Notes under the pieces: generated by a model
The model's input: the letters and a program-made list of their open reading frames with translations, nothing else
Told to the model about the DNA's origin: nothing
Databases searched by the model: none
Part shown: in pieces, positions 11,744 to 23,069 of the stretch
Layout of the letters: each line of letters begins with the position of its first letter
Position numbering within the stretch: position 1 is the first letter of the stretch
Assembly (NCBI GenBank): GCA_003313425.1
Contig: NHZP01000033.1
Location: 186,001 to 250,000 of the forward strand
From: Pseudopyrenochaeta lycopersici
Lineage: Eukaryota > Ascomycota > Dothideomycetes > Pleosporales > Pseudopyrenochaetaceae
Reading direction: 5' to 3'
Length of the DNA: 64,000 nucleotides
Translations under genes and position numbers: made by a program

Positions 11744-12229
11744 ATGGGTAGCGTCTCTAGAGCTGACAGAATAGATGATTCTCTTTGGAATCGCCATCGT
11801 CACACTATCGAGCGTTTGTATGTTCAAGAACAGAGGAAGCTCGAGAAGGAAGATGGAGTAATCGAATACATGAGGAAGCACCATCGCTTCACAGCCAGGT
11901 ATATACATCGCTAAACCACGAATACACTCGATCTCACAATTAGAAGCAAGTCTCAATACGAAATTCGCTTCAGGAAATGGCGATTACGGAAAAACCTGAC
12001 AAGACCAGAATGGCGAAAGGTCATTAAATTTGTGAAACAGAAGGCGCTTCGCGGCGAGGAAGTTGAAGTTATTTTCAACGGAACCGTGCTGTCCAAAGAG
12101 AGAATTCTTCGAGAGATAGCGCGATATGGCTCGAAGCAGGAAATCCATGATGGTCTAAATGAAGGTATGTCGGTACCTGAAGGCATGCAGGCTCGACTGA
12201 ACAAAGCAAGGCCTGTGCAATCTACCTGA
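11744..12229 (+). CDS. Clr5-domain protein
   Basis: Exon 1 (11744-11898) and exon 2 (11947-12229) encode 145 residues. The protein opens with the Clr5 domain (about residues 14-72): a W-x2-HRHTIERLYV helix, an MRKHHRFTA segment, then across the splice site QYEIRFRKWRLRKN. This small helical domain is found at the N-terminus of many fungal nuclear proteins, named after S. pombe Clr5, and is thought to act in transcription or chromatin regulation. After it come about 70 charged residues without a known domain, so this is a short, Clr5-only version. The 3' splice site is a tandem acceptor, tag then aag: ending at 11943 or 11946 changes the product by one residue. The second choice gives FTASKSQY, the more typical spelling. 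The start at 11744 is the first in-frame Met before the domain. Confidence 0.75.
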
Positions 12230-12320
12230 GAGCGTGGAAATACGCACTCTCAGATTTGGATAGTCTGTGCGCCTTTGAAAAAGCGGAGGCACTTACCATA
12301 AGACCCCATTCTGCATCCCT

Positions 12321-12899
12321 TCAACTCCTGACTCCCAACAACTTACCAAATGGAAAAGTCCCCAAAAGACGCAGTTCAATGCAATATTCTACCCAACGCA
12401 GCAAATTTTGGTGGCTCTTCCTAGGGCAGACAGGGTACTCGAGTACATGCTGCGTGGTGGGGATGGTTAGGAGATGGGGGCGGTGCTGAGGAAGTGTTGC
12501 ATCGCGCCCCATCAACGGCAGCTCCCCAGCATCTTTGTGCGCGAGCCCGATGCGGATCTTGGTGACTTTCTGGTTTGGATGGTGTTTCGTGACCCAAGAA
12601 TCAAGGGCGTTGATGCTCGACTGGGACAGCCGGCAGAAACTCACTTCACCGTCTTGAGCGGTGCCACTTTCCAGCTGTGGTACACGGAGCAGGCCGAGAG
12701 CGTTGGCTATATCCTGAGGTGTGAGAAACGGGTCTACGAGGCGGAACAAGTATGTAGCCTCTATTCGGCGGCGGGAACGGGTGCGTGAGGTAGTAGAGGT
12801 AGGGATGGTAGGTTTTGATGAGACATGTTGCAAGTCAATGTCTCCTCCTAGTTCCTGGAAAGCCTGCATGGCGGAGTCGTCTAGCTCGAGATAGTCCAT
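12321..12899 (-). CDS. Hypothetical protein
   Basis: An uninterrupted 192-codon ORF convergent with the Clr5 gene. The start reads MDYLELDD, followed by a polar Ser/Thr/Arg-rich stretch and a folded-looking part (ATYLFRLVDPFLTPQDI). No membrane helix, signal peptide or family motif is recognised. The even amino-acid use and acidic N-terminus suggest a genuine or recently lost gene, but the alternative is a chance ORF. Confidence 0.35.
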   Translation of the reverse strand: MDYLELDDSAMQAFQELGGDIDLQHVSSKPTIPTSTTSRTRSRRRIEATYLFRLVDPFLTPQDIANALGLLRVPQLESGTAQDGEVSFCRLSQSSINALDSWVTKHHPNQKVTKIRIGLAHKDAGELPLMGRDATLPQHRPHLLTIPTTQHVLEYPVCPRKSHQNLLRWVEYCIELRLLGTFPFGKLLGVRS

Positions 12900-14419
12900 G
12901 GCCGATGACAGGACAGTGGACTGAGCATGAATCTCAAGATGTGTGGAATGTCAGGAAATTCTGCTGTAGATGAGGTGCGACGCAGCAGAAAGTCGGTGCA
13001 GACAATCTTTATAGGCTTTTGCGAAAAGTTAAACCTTGGTTAAAAGCTAGGCAGCCAAAGACCCGAATCTTGGTTACCAGATACTGTCAAGAACTAGGCG
13101 CGCTAAGCTCAACTAGGGCTAAAATAGCTAGGCGAGATTGTGGTGTTTGCTTAGGAGTAGGAATAATTTCTAAGAGACGGATCATGTGTGATATGAGTCC
13201 GAAGTCTCCATACTAACTACTTATGCGCTCTTACAATATTCGCAATTTGCGGCAGTAAAGTAAAGTGTGAAGCATCAAAATTAGAGAAAAGCTAAGTGAA
13301 GGAGGCAGCTTGTTGCCTAGCCTTCGCTCTATCCTGACTGAGCATGGAGCGCTAGTTAGCGTGTATATAAACAACAGCTCTCCTTCAATTTAGATTGATC
13401 AGTATCTGCTATTTTTCCTTTCTTTCAATAGAGTTTCTTTCGGCTAGACTGTCCCACTTATTTAGTGCAGTCTGTCTTACAGCGACCAGGTATTAATGAA
13501 GCCGCTATGATCCTGACAACCATTATGGCACAACCCTGCAAATATTAATGAACTCCGTTGACAAAACGAATACTCTAGGATATCTAAACTTATTGCATAA
13601 TTTTTCCACCTCTTCAGCAATATGTCGAACAAAATTCTTTCCTCCCAGTAGATTAAGAATATCACCCATAGCGGATATGAGCTTACGCTCAGTACGCCAC
13701 GAAGACCGAGCCTTGGAACCGTAGCTTTCTTGTTCAGGAAGTGCAAGATCATTTCGGGAAACCTATGGAGAAGACTAGCGTGCCTGCCGGTGTCACGACC
13801 GCCGTGTTGGTGTGAGTAACTAACTCTTACTGTTTTCATGCGATGGAATGCTAATAAGAAGTCGAGTGAGACGGAGCATCCACGTACGAGTGATACCAAC
13901 ACTCACTTCACCGCTACCTTTCAGGACGTTGACGGCAACCACATTGCTACCAAACACGTCTATCCTTGAGTCTTATGAAGGCTCGTAGAGTCTCATGAAT
14001 TGGCTGCTAGAGAATTAGGGGTTGTAGAGGTACAATTGTCATTGAATTAAATATTCGAAGTTGACCGCAACTGCAATCAACTGGCAATACGTAGATATTG
14101 AAGCATTGTAAAATTCTATTACAGACAGCTGATTCGCTCCACTAGATAATTGGGTCTCACAAGTAGCAAAAGACTAGGAATGAAAGAAGACACGGTCAAG
14201 TAATAAAGGCAACGTCTTGTGCTTTTGATTCTCTGGTCCTTGGGTACACGAGATACCTTAACTACAAACTCGCTGTTACTGCTTTGGGTGAAATGTGTTT
14301 AAGACAAACCAGGCTTATTGGATGTACTCATATTTCAGGCTAATGCTATAGACCAGTGAATCGACCTCAATTCTAGCCGTTACTGAGATGCAACACTACC
14401 AAAACTGAAGGAACTTGAC
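12900..14419. other. Intergenic, possible old LTR-like promoter fragment
   Basis: About 1.5 kb without a convincing gene. At 13361-13480 a TATA-like tatataaa is followed by a pyrimidine-rich stretch and a tgtcttaca end, resembling the right half of an LTR, but no paired repeat or target-site duplication is found. The minus-strand ORF at 13477-13902 has no recognisable content. Confidence 0.35.
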
Positions 14420-16019
14420 TTAGTTCCAATAAAGATCTTCCAAAATATCCGGCCATAGCGCTCGTTGAGCCGGATCAAGATTCGTCATCTTCGATATTAA
14501 CCTTTTTGCCTCGTTGTTGAGATTGGGAAAGTTCTCTTCCGACCATTGCCAAAAGTATTCGTTTGATTTGTCTTCTGCTATGACATCCCACAGGCCCTTC
14601 AAGAGTGCTCCTGCTTCCTCGTCATTTACATGATTTATGAGTGCATCCGGTAGCGGACCGAAGGCAGAAAGTAACCTAAACAATATCACTAGCGCGGGCT
14701 CAGTCCCACCTTTCTTAAGTTCCTCAAAGTCTGGGTGAAAGCATTGCACGCCTGTTATTACGTAAAGACACTAGAAGTCACCGTTAGCAAGTTTGACTTA
14801 GGATTAAAGCTCACTTACTAGGAGTGCAAAGGAGAACACCTCTGAAGGCTTGCCTACACCCCTACCTAGTTGGCCTTCTGGACTGCGCCACATAATGTTC
14901 CCAATCCTGTGATTTAAGAGCTTTTGGCCTTGCAACTGCAAAGCACAATCCATATCGCCTAGCGCTACATTTCCTAGATGAAATTGGTCCTTGTCGTCCA
15001 CATGCCAGTTGAGAAAGACGTTGTTGGGTTTCACATCTAAACGAAGATGGGTTAACAGGATTTGTGGGTAAGCTTTATATAGCCTGGATAGTATCATACC
15101 TAGGTGTATCCAATGCTTCGTATGGATATCGTTCAGCCCCAAGCCAACTTCTTTCAAAATTTTCTTTCTTGCCTCTATTGGAAGGACTGGGTAGTTCTCT
15201 ATTAACGAAAGCAAATCGCTCTTGAAGTACTTATAAACAAGCACTTTTTCCTTTTACTGTAGTCTTCGTGGGTTCGAAGACGAGCGTTATTGCTGAACTC
15301 ATCTTTAAACTCTTGCAAGTGATCAAAGATTGACTGCGAAACAGGCTTCAGAACGAAAAGTCTGTCGTCGCAACTGGTTTTCTCGGTTGAATTAGTGGCA
15401 CATTCGATATTCGCAAGAACCAAATGGCTCTTAATCTTACCTCGCTAGGTGGATGTTAAGCTCTGGTTTTACAGGATGCTGCTGGAGTATTGTTCGGCGA
15501 AAATATTCACGCCCAGAGTGACCAACGAGGGTTGAAAACATCTTTGCAACCTTGAAAACATGATGATTGCCAAGCTTCATAGGCAAATATTGTGCGTAGA
15601 TGTGTAAGATATGAATAAGGGTACGCAAGGTGGAAGACAAGATAACTTGGAAAGTCTCGTGCTCTCTCACCAAGCTTGGGCCATTCGAGCAAGAGTCTAG
15701 CGATATCAGGACTAGTGATTTTGATCACATACACTGTTGAGCCCGCCAAAGTTTGCCCTTTGTATTTTGCATACGGCTCGAGGCAAAGTAACGTCTGGAT
15801 TCTGACCTTGGTGACATTGGAAACTCCTAATGGTGTTCCTTTCAGGTTGATATAATTTATCTTAATCAGGATACCCAAGTCCGAGAAAATAGTCGAATGG
15901 CGCATGCCTATGGTAGCTCCCTTATCGCCATATTTGCTGCGATTGCGAGATGCGCAACTGGAGGCTTTCTGACACAACCACCACATGCATATAATGAAAA
16001 GCATACGACTTCCTTTCAA
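14420..16019 (-). pseudogene. Ser/Thr protein kinase-like gene with two frameshifts
   Basis: Read on the minus strand, segments fall in order: a ~120-residue N-terminal region (INYINLKGTPLGVSNVTKVR), a linker (HPVKPELNIHLA), then a kinase domain with LRLDVKPNN-type catalytic loop (HWIHLDVKPNNV after splicing), GDMDCA at the DFG position, a WRSPEGQ activation-segment end and a C-lobe to LYWN at 14423. Three introns splice cleanly: 15374-15440, 15037-15099 and 14771-14818 (GTAAGT, ctaac, ctag). Two breaks remain: one near 15663-15670 in a GAGAGAG run, the other near 15240-15250 in a five-A run. The catalytic loop is D-V-K-P-N-N and the DFG motif is GDMD, so even an intact version might be atypical or inactive. 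The breaks lie in simple runs, so assembly error is possible; otherwise it is a recent pseudogene. Confidence 0.65.
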
Positions 16020-16930
16020 AGGCTAAGAGAAATGTTCGGGGTGTTGATCAAGAGCGTGGCATGCCTCTACTACAAAATCTCGACAGCGACTGCTTCACTC
16101 AATCTACGGCACCTGTTGGTAAGCGAGCTTGGACTTATAGAGTAGCTGATTCCAAGACGCCTGCCACTGTACATCTCGCACGCGTTGCGGTGGCGATGCA
16201 TGGCCGATACGTTCAAAGTTGATCAAGCCCTCTACATGAAGCCCGAATCTAGGCCAGCGATAGTGTCACGACTGTATACAGAATGCGAAAAGCGTACTTG
16301 ATTCTGGTGCGTATGGTCGAATAGTACACTTCTCAAGCCACATCGACAGATACCGACAACCTTTCTGCAACAGTAGCCTTAGTCAGAAGATCCGCTCCGG
16401 CTTTATGGCAGTAGCATGCTGGACTATGGCCTTATTCTGCTGTTAAACAACCAGCATGGAGGCATTAGCAAATAATAAATCACGAATCAAGGCGAATTCT
16501 AGCAGGCAGCTTCGCGGGCAAGGGCACCTTTTGACGGTCAGGTTCAATGCTTTGAGAGTCAGAGTGACCTACGCGTTGCTTGTAGTACCGTGGTCTCTGC
16601 TGGCGCATGACTGAATTCCGAAACCTGTATATACGGAGAGCAGACGAGAGCTCTTCATAAACCTGATAATTATTTTTTAGTACTCCAAGTCTCTAGCTCA
16701 ACATAAATTGGTCAGTGCCATCATCACTCTTCCTGTCGCCTGTCTGTGAGAAAGTACCACTGAATGCAGCGCATTCAATAATCTTTGTAGCATCAGGGTA
16801 AGAGACATTTACTCAGTTCGCTGTGTGTTTTGGCACTCTTTCAGGTGCAAAAGGCATCCCCTAGTGCAAGGCGCATCGCCGAACACTACAATTATGCACG
16901 ATTGATGAATATTTTGGTCGGAAAACTTCC
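16020..16930. other. Intergenic
   Basis: No gene, RNA or repeat is recognised apart from the flank of the 5S gene. Confidence 0.45.
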
Positions 16931-17050
16931 ACATACGACCATAGGACACTGAGAACTAGGCTTCCCGTCCGCTCAGCCATATATAAGCAGTGTACCGGCG
17001 GATTAGTAGTTAGGTGGGTGACCACTAGCGAATCCCCGCTGTTGTATGTT
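16931..17050 (+). rRNA. 5S ribosomal RNA gene (complete copy 1)
   Basis: A full 120-nt 5S rRNA. It begins ACATACGACCATAGG, contains the conserved CTTCCCGTCCGCTCAGCC stretch and the internal control region (TAGTAGTTAGGTGGGTGACC), and ends GTTGTATGTT. Helix I closes (ACATAC with GTATGT). The substitutions seen relative to common ascomycete 5S keep pairing: CACTG with CAGTG, GCGGATT with AATCC-CCGC, TAGGTGG with CCACTA. A run of five T's right after the gene is a Pol III terminator. In most filamentous ascomycetes 5S genes are dispersed rather than in the rDNA, which fits this position. Probably functional. Confidence 0.93.
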
Positions 17051-17312
17051 TTTGTCTTTCTTTTTGGTTCATTAATATCATCTATCCACGGGTTAATGGG
17101 GATTAGTTCGATTAGATGCCCCACAGAGCAGTCGCATCAGTGTAAGATACACGTCTCGGGCGTCAATGACTAACCCACAACACACCCGCCACTTCCTTCC
17201 CATCTTCAGGATTCTGTAAAGAGCAAGTACGGATATCGAGTAAGGCTTATGCCTTCCTCTATATATCCACACGACATTTACTCCCAACTGCAACAAAAGC
17301 AAAGATCTTGCA

Positions 17313-18384
17313 ATGCATGCCCTTGTAAAGCTAATCATTGCCGCTGGTGAGGTAGGCACAGGGTCCCGGACACTACATGTATAAGCTGCCAACTTACTTA
17401 GCATTCGTACGGCGTCCTCTGTATCAAAACACAAGTTGGCCAGGCGTTCATAGACCGTCTCGAATTTCTCTACAACCCAGTTGTCCCTCTAGAACTTACG
17501 AGCAACATTGAGAGTTTCGAGGCATTAATGGTTTATACGGAGCGAGCGCATGGACCTGAACGAGCCCGAGAAGCTCATGAGCGATTCTTACGCTTGCTTC
17601 AACCTCCAGCCCTTCTATTCTTTTTGAATTCGATAACGACGTCGCCGAAGTCGACCTATCCTACAAAAAAATATGGGCGTTAACTCTGAAAGCTCCCTTA
17701 GTGTCCCGACTCCGGCAAGTCCTAGCTCCTTCGAAGCGACTACTTCCTCCATCTGCAAGAACAATCTTCATGCAAGATGACAGCGATAACACCAGCTGCA
17801 CGCCGTATAATTGAGAAAGAGTAACAATATACGACCAATTGTCATCTACCGTCTTCCCAGAATTCCGCTCCCGAGAGAATTTCAAGGAGCACGGTAGTAA
17901 TATCTACAATTTCAAACATAAGGCTCGGAATGATAAAATGTAGAGGCGCGATGAAGCGAAAAGAAATCTCGAAGCAGGCCTTCTAATTTGATTGGATACA
18001 TAATGCGGGCAAGATTACGGGCGATATCGTTATGCCACTCGGAACTTTTGTTTCTGAAATAGCTACGTATCAGAGTTGGTAGTGTCGAATCGTACTTATT
18101 GATCCCGCTGATTATAAACCTGATTGAGACGTGGCGGGTTAAGCTCAGATTCATTTACACGAATGAAATGGGTATCGAGGACGCCCCCTTGGCTTACCGA
18201 CGCTTGTCATAGAAGAAGGAGATCAAAATCGCCTTCCGGTTTCCCTGGGAGTGGAAGCCCAGGCCCCACGGCGCGTCTAACGGGATCCAGCACGCCATTG
18301 TTGATGGCGATACGACCAGTGGCTGGCACAACTACATCCCCTCGCGTCAGAAAAACAGGCCAGCAACTCCGTCAGAAAAGTAAG
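17313..18384 (+). pseudogene. Decayed gene of an unrecognised family
   Basis: Coherent coding pieces lie in order on the plus strand, separated by stops and frame changes. They include: an ATG at 17313 (MHALVKLIIAAG) followed by an intron-like stretch to a ttag acceptor near 17400; an 87-codon piece with FIDRLEFLYNPVVPLELT and RFLRLLQPPALLFFLN; a piece near 18000-18060 with AGKITGDIVMPLGTFV; and one near 18215-18340 with FRFPWEWKPRPHG and DTTSGWHNYIPSR. Amino-acid texture and order argue for one ancestral gene, but I cannot name the family. Overlapping minus-strand ORFs are shadows. Confidence 0.4.
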
Positions 18385-19330
18385 CATTAATTATAATGGA
18401 CTCCGGGTCTGGGATTCTTGAACACTAATATCAGCTTCGGGATCAAACAATTCACAAAGAGCAAGGGGAAATGGGTGAGCGCTTGATTTCTGAGCACGGA
18501 AGTGTCAAGTTGCGGACATTCCTTTCATACTTATTAGTGGCTTTGTTCAAGGAATGCATGCATATATTATTATTCCGTCAATATAGACAGTATTTCCGGG
18601 TGCTTGGCCGGTCCAAAATCGCCGCTTGTGCAGTAATAGTCGACCGGATATGTTAGTAACCCAACTAATAATTCGGTAAATGCAGACGTCCAATCTGCAT
18701 AAGTCAGCGAGAATGTAAGGCTGGAAAAAAGATAATTAATCTACCCTTGAGATGATTGTACAGGATATCGCTGTAATCAAACTTAACGCACGAAGTGGAG
18801 TGAGATGGGATGATTTAAAGACCTAGGAGCAGACGTAGTGGCTATATTGATGAAGGGGGTAGATAGCGAAACAATTTGAGATAAGCTGCCCAGTATCAAT
18901 GCTGAAGGGCCCAAGAGATAATTCCCAAGAATGAGACCTCTATGCGTAATATAGATGCGCAATGTAGCGCACCTATAAGGGACCTGGACGCGTACCTTGT
19001 GCGTGGGTGACACCAAGTACTGGCGCGTCTATACTTTGCGTGTGTGACTGTTACACACATTTGCATTTACGATCAGGCTATACGTCTTGTCAACCTACGC
19101 TATAACAAATAGTTTAATCGCTTGAGTGCTCACTATGTAAGCTCCTCCATGGTCTTTCCTTACATGCATCTCTGGCTTGGGGCGTCGAAGTCGATTCTGC
19201 GGATGCGTCATTGGTCTGCCGAGCAGCTCCCTCGATTCTGCACATCCTGAGGCAGCATGCTGGCGCTGAGGGGCCATTTACCGCAAACAGCGATTTTAAT
19301 GGTTTTCATGGTGAGCAAACCGGAGACAAT
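18385..19330. other. Intergenic, relatively AT-rich
   Basis: No gene is recognised; only short ORFs without motifs. Confidence 0.45.
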
Positions 19331-19424
19331 AAGCCTTCCCTTTCGCTCAGCCCATATACAAAAGTGTACTGGCGGATTAGTAGTTAAGTGGGTGACTACT
19401 AGCTAATCCCCGCTGTTGTATGTT
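19331..19424 (+). pseudogene. 5' truncated, mutated 5S rRNA copy
   Basis: About 94 nt align with the last three quarters of the 5S genes in this window (CTTCCC...GCTCAGCCC, then GGCGGATTAGTAGTTAAGTG and CCCCGCTGTTGTATGTT). It lacks the normal first ~27 nt. Several changes are C-to-T or G-to-A (GTGACTACTAGCTAATCC) and break pairing in the internal stem. There is no clean oligo-T terminator, since the 3' flank is ctcttctctt. Non-functional. Confidence 0.8.
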
Positions 19425-20564
19425 CTCTTCTCTTGGCATTCCCGCAGTGCTTTTGATAATACAAGTCGTTCTTTGTGGAAAGCAACCTCAAAGTTGCAAG
19501 GCCAGCAAGTTGCACGCTGACAATATACCACTGGAGGCTACTACCCTCCTCCTCGCTCTGACGTCATTAACTACCGTAGACGTGCAATATTGCAGATGGT
19601 ACTGATGCAGGCTATTTTTCTAGCATTCACCACGAGCGTTCGGATCCCTCCAGAGCTCGCTCAAAAGCCACGAGCAGCATGACTGCTTACGCTGTCAAAT
19701 CACAGCGTAAAATATTTCTTGCTCAGTTTAGAGAATCACAAACAGCTCTCTTTGCTATGATGTTGTTTACGGTGACCTCAGGTGGGCCCAGAATGACGTA
19801 CGAACGCCCCATGCCAAGGTCCTTGGAGCTGGGCATCGTCCATGGCGGTAAGCATGTGTATGCTAGCCTCAGCGTGGCACACTATGCTGGAAGGAAGGCA
19901 CATAAGGCGCCAGGGTCACATTTGTGAAATCCTCAATTTTAGTGGTGGGGACAAGTATGAATTTGTAGTATTGCGTGCCAGCGCTCCTAAGTCGCGCGCT
20001 CGGTTGGTTCGGCATGTCCTTATGTTTGGGCCAAGTCGGCATCAACTTCCGTTGCCAGGTGCTCGGTACTGTTCTAATGTCATTATCCTCCCCCATTATT
20101 ATTATGGCGGTCGTGTATTGTAAAGGACATCGAAAATCTATTGTGTGTCGGCCTACTGATGGCTCGAATGTCTAGATCAGTGAAGTGACCCATATTTTGC
20201 TTGAATATGCATAAATGCTCAGATAGGGAATCCGTCATGAGTAAGTGAATAGGCTTGGAGGCTGAAAGGCAGTCGTTCTAGGAACAAGTTCACACGGAAG
20301 TCCGACTAACCCTGAATCGCATAGATCAACTACCTGGGCACCTTGAATACTTCCCCAAGCACTAGGCGACTACGTAAGAAGTCCTTAGAGAAAATGCTTT
20401 GACAGTGGTTATCAATCCTAGGCGGGATTAGATCGCTGCCGTGTTTAAAACAACCAATGTTCCCATTCTTTTCGCAGGCTATTTCCTCTCTTGTCCTCAT
20501 TATCTCCTCCAGTTGTCCGTATCGTAGCCCGAGAATTCATCCCTTGTGGTCGTCCATTCCCACC
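19425..20564. other. Intergenic, promoter side of the SNF transporter
   Basis: About 1.1 kb with no convincing gene. Just upstream of 20565 the leader is pyrimidine-rich. Confidence 0.45.
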
Positions 20565-22673
20565 ATGGACAAACTCAAGAAGTTTGGTAATTTGATCGCT
20601 CCATCCCCGCAAAAGGACGCAGAAGGCCGTGATCAATGGCCTTCACGCACTGCGTTCATACTGGCCTCTTTGAGTGGTGTCATTGGCATGGGCAACTTTC
20701 TGCGATATCCATCCACAGTCTTCAACAACCACGGTTTACAATGGTTCATTCCTTATCTTATGGCTGTCGTATTCTTTGCTGTTCCTGCCTTGGCCCTCGA
20801 ATTGGCTGCGGGCAACGCCTATCGTGGCGGTACTGTGACAGCTTTTAATAAGATTAGTCGACGGATGAGAGGGACTGGCTTTGCCCTAAACTATGTCGGT
20901 CTTGTCGTCAGTATTTACTTCATCCCTATCATTGCTTGGGGAATGGTCTTCTTTCAAAAGTCATTTACCAGCCCGCTTCCCTGGGCTGGCGATACCGAAA
21001 ACTACTTCATGTACGAGGTTGTTGGTGCGGTTGAACCCGATAGATCTGGCGCTTGGGTTGATTATCCTGGAATCAATTTCGACGGTCGCCTTGTTGGATG
21101 GAATGCCTTTCTCTTCTTCCTCGTATGGCTCTGTATGTTCCGCGGAACCGGTTGGACGGGTCGCGTAGTCTACTTCACCATGGGAATGCCAGCAATCGTC
21201 ATCATCATTCTCATCGGACGAGGCGCCTCGCTACCGAACGCCGGCGATGGGATCCGCATGTATTTTGCGACCTGGAGAAATGAGGTTCTTTCGGGGACTG
21301 GTATTTGGCAAGATGCTGTCGGTCAAGTCTTCTTCTCCAATGGCATCGGGTTCGGGTTCTATACTGCGTATGCATCCTACAACCACCAACATGCCAACGC
21401 TGCTCAAGACGCTGTGCTTCTTGTCTTCACCAATACTTTTCTAGAGGCCTCACTTGCCTTCGCCGCGTTCGGCATCGTGGGCTTCATGGGCATGACTCCC
21501 GATCCAGAGAATCCTATGGGAAGCTACAGCTTAGGTTTCATGACCTACCCAGAGGCTTTCGTTCAGATGCCAGGCTCCAATTTCTGGTCCGCTCTTTTCT
21601 TCCTCACTCTCGCTGTTGTCGGTATTAGTTCTACCTTCGTTATGCTTGATGCAGTCATGACATTGATCATGGACTCTTCATTTGCTCGGGCCAGACGATG
21701 GTCTCGTGCCTGGGTAGCAACTGCGCTTGTCACTGTCGTCTTCCTTCTATCCCTGCCCAACTGTACGCAGTTTGGATATTACTACCTGGACGGCATCGAC
21801 CGATGGATCAACAACGTGGGACTGGTATTTGTTGTCTGGGCTGAATGCGTCAGCGCGACTACGGTTTATCGCTTCGAGGACGTTGTCGACCAGGTTGGTC
21901 TACCAGCCTTCGTTATTTACAATTCCGGCTTCCTCGGTGCTCAGCTCATGAGCCTTATTATTGGCCACACCGTCAGCGTCCCTGCTGGCGCGGGTGTTGG
22001 TTTTGGTATCTTTATAGTCGCGTTGGTCGCCGCCGTCGTGATAGGGAAGACTCCCACTGCCAAGGTAACTGCCAGGTTTTTCGGCAACAACAAACATACC
22101 TCGATTCTATACTACCTAGCCTTCTATTCAGTAAGCTTCGAATGCAAATCTCCGGGTGCAGCTTCTGTCGATCGTACACTGACATGTTGTTAGGGAAACC
22201 AACTTCGCCAGGATCTCAACGCCGTAATTGGAGGCGGCAAGAACTGGTCACTGCCTTTCCTGTGGGCGCCTCTACTGCGATACTTCTCTGGTCCCATGCT
22301 AGCCATTATCCTCAGTCTCGCATACCCAAGCTTCGAACAGCTCAGCAGCGACCCTCTCCATGTTATGGGCTTTATTGTTGGCCATTTCCTGCTTGTCTGG
22401 GTTGTGGTCGGGTTTGTCATGCCCGGTTGGCTAGACATCTTCATCATTCCAGAGCGACGCGACGACTGGAAACAGCCAGTTGCACCAGGCATTTTGCGTG
22501 ACACTACCGAAGGAGAGATTGCAGAGCGCTTGGAGGCTGGTTCGTCATCTGACGTCACAGAAGGAAAGAATTACAGTCCGGACAATAACGAAGTTGCGGA
22601 CGGAAGTCTGCAGCGCAATAGCAGCACTTCGCTGGGCAGAGATCTACGAGGCGACAACGCTGCCAAAATTTAG
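20565..22673 (+). CDS. SNF-family Na+-dependent neurotransmitter/amino-acid symporter
   Basis: Exons 20565-22130 and 22194-22673, with a 63-nt intron (GTAAGC...TGTTAG), encode 681 residues with about twelve membrane helices. The first helix holds the family's unwound Na+/substrate site as GVIGMGNFLRYP. Later helices include the SNGIGFGFYTAYASYN segment (TM6 region) and the GISSTFVMLDAVMTLIMD segment (TM8). The C-tail of about 100 residues is polar and acidic. The start at 20565 has an ideal CACCATGG context; the frame stays open further upstream but that extension is hydrophobic and family members start close to this Met. SNF transporters couple Na+ (and often Cl-) entry to uptake of amino acids or related amines at the plasma membrane; the fungal substrates are largely unknown. 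It is intact although it lies only 1.2 kb from the transposon stack. Confidence 0.9.
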
Positions 22674-23069
22674 GCTCCTAAAATTTATGCAGCGATGTAC
22701 GCCATTTGCGTAATGATAGATGCATGGTGACCAGCTTTGATGTGTATGCCTATTCGAATAAGTCTTCTGTCAACAACTAATCTTACCTCTTTTCTCACGA
22801 TTGTAACGACTAATTGCATTGGATGTATTTGTGTCTGCTATGCATAGAATGGTGCAAGTAGCCGCGCATACAGTGAATGATCCTGTGCGACGCAGCTGTC
22901 AGCGGGATGCAAACAGCCATGTTCATTAATTGTCATTCCGCGCGTGAACCGTCTTGATTCTAATCCACCGTCAAAATACGTGATACAGTTCTCTTAGTTT
23001 TGATCTCGATCGGTGATCTGTTGAGCCAAAAAGCGCCTGTTTGTTGACGGAGGTCATGAATCGTTGGCT
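22674..23069. other. Intergenic
   Basis: 3' flank of the transporter. No gene is recognised. Confidence 0.4.

Noticed and set aside
13085..13480. Possible solo LTR (tgtcaag...cttaca)
   Set aside because: TG...CA ends and a TATA-like box are present, but there is no target-site duplication (gatac versus gcgac) and no second copy in the window.
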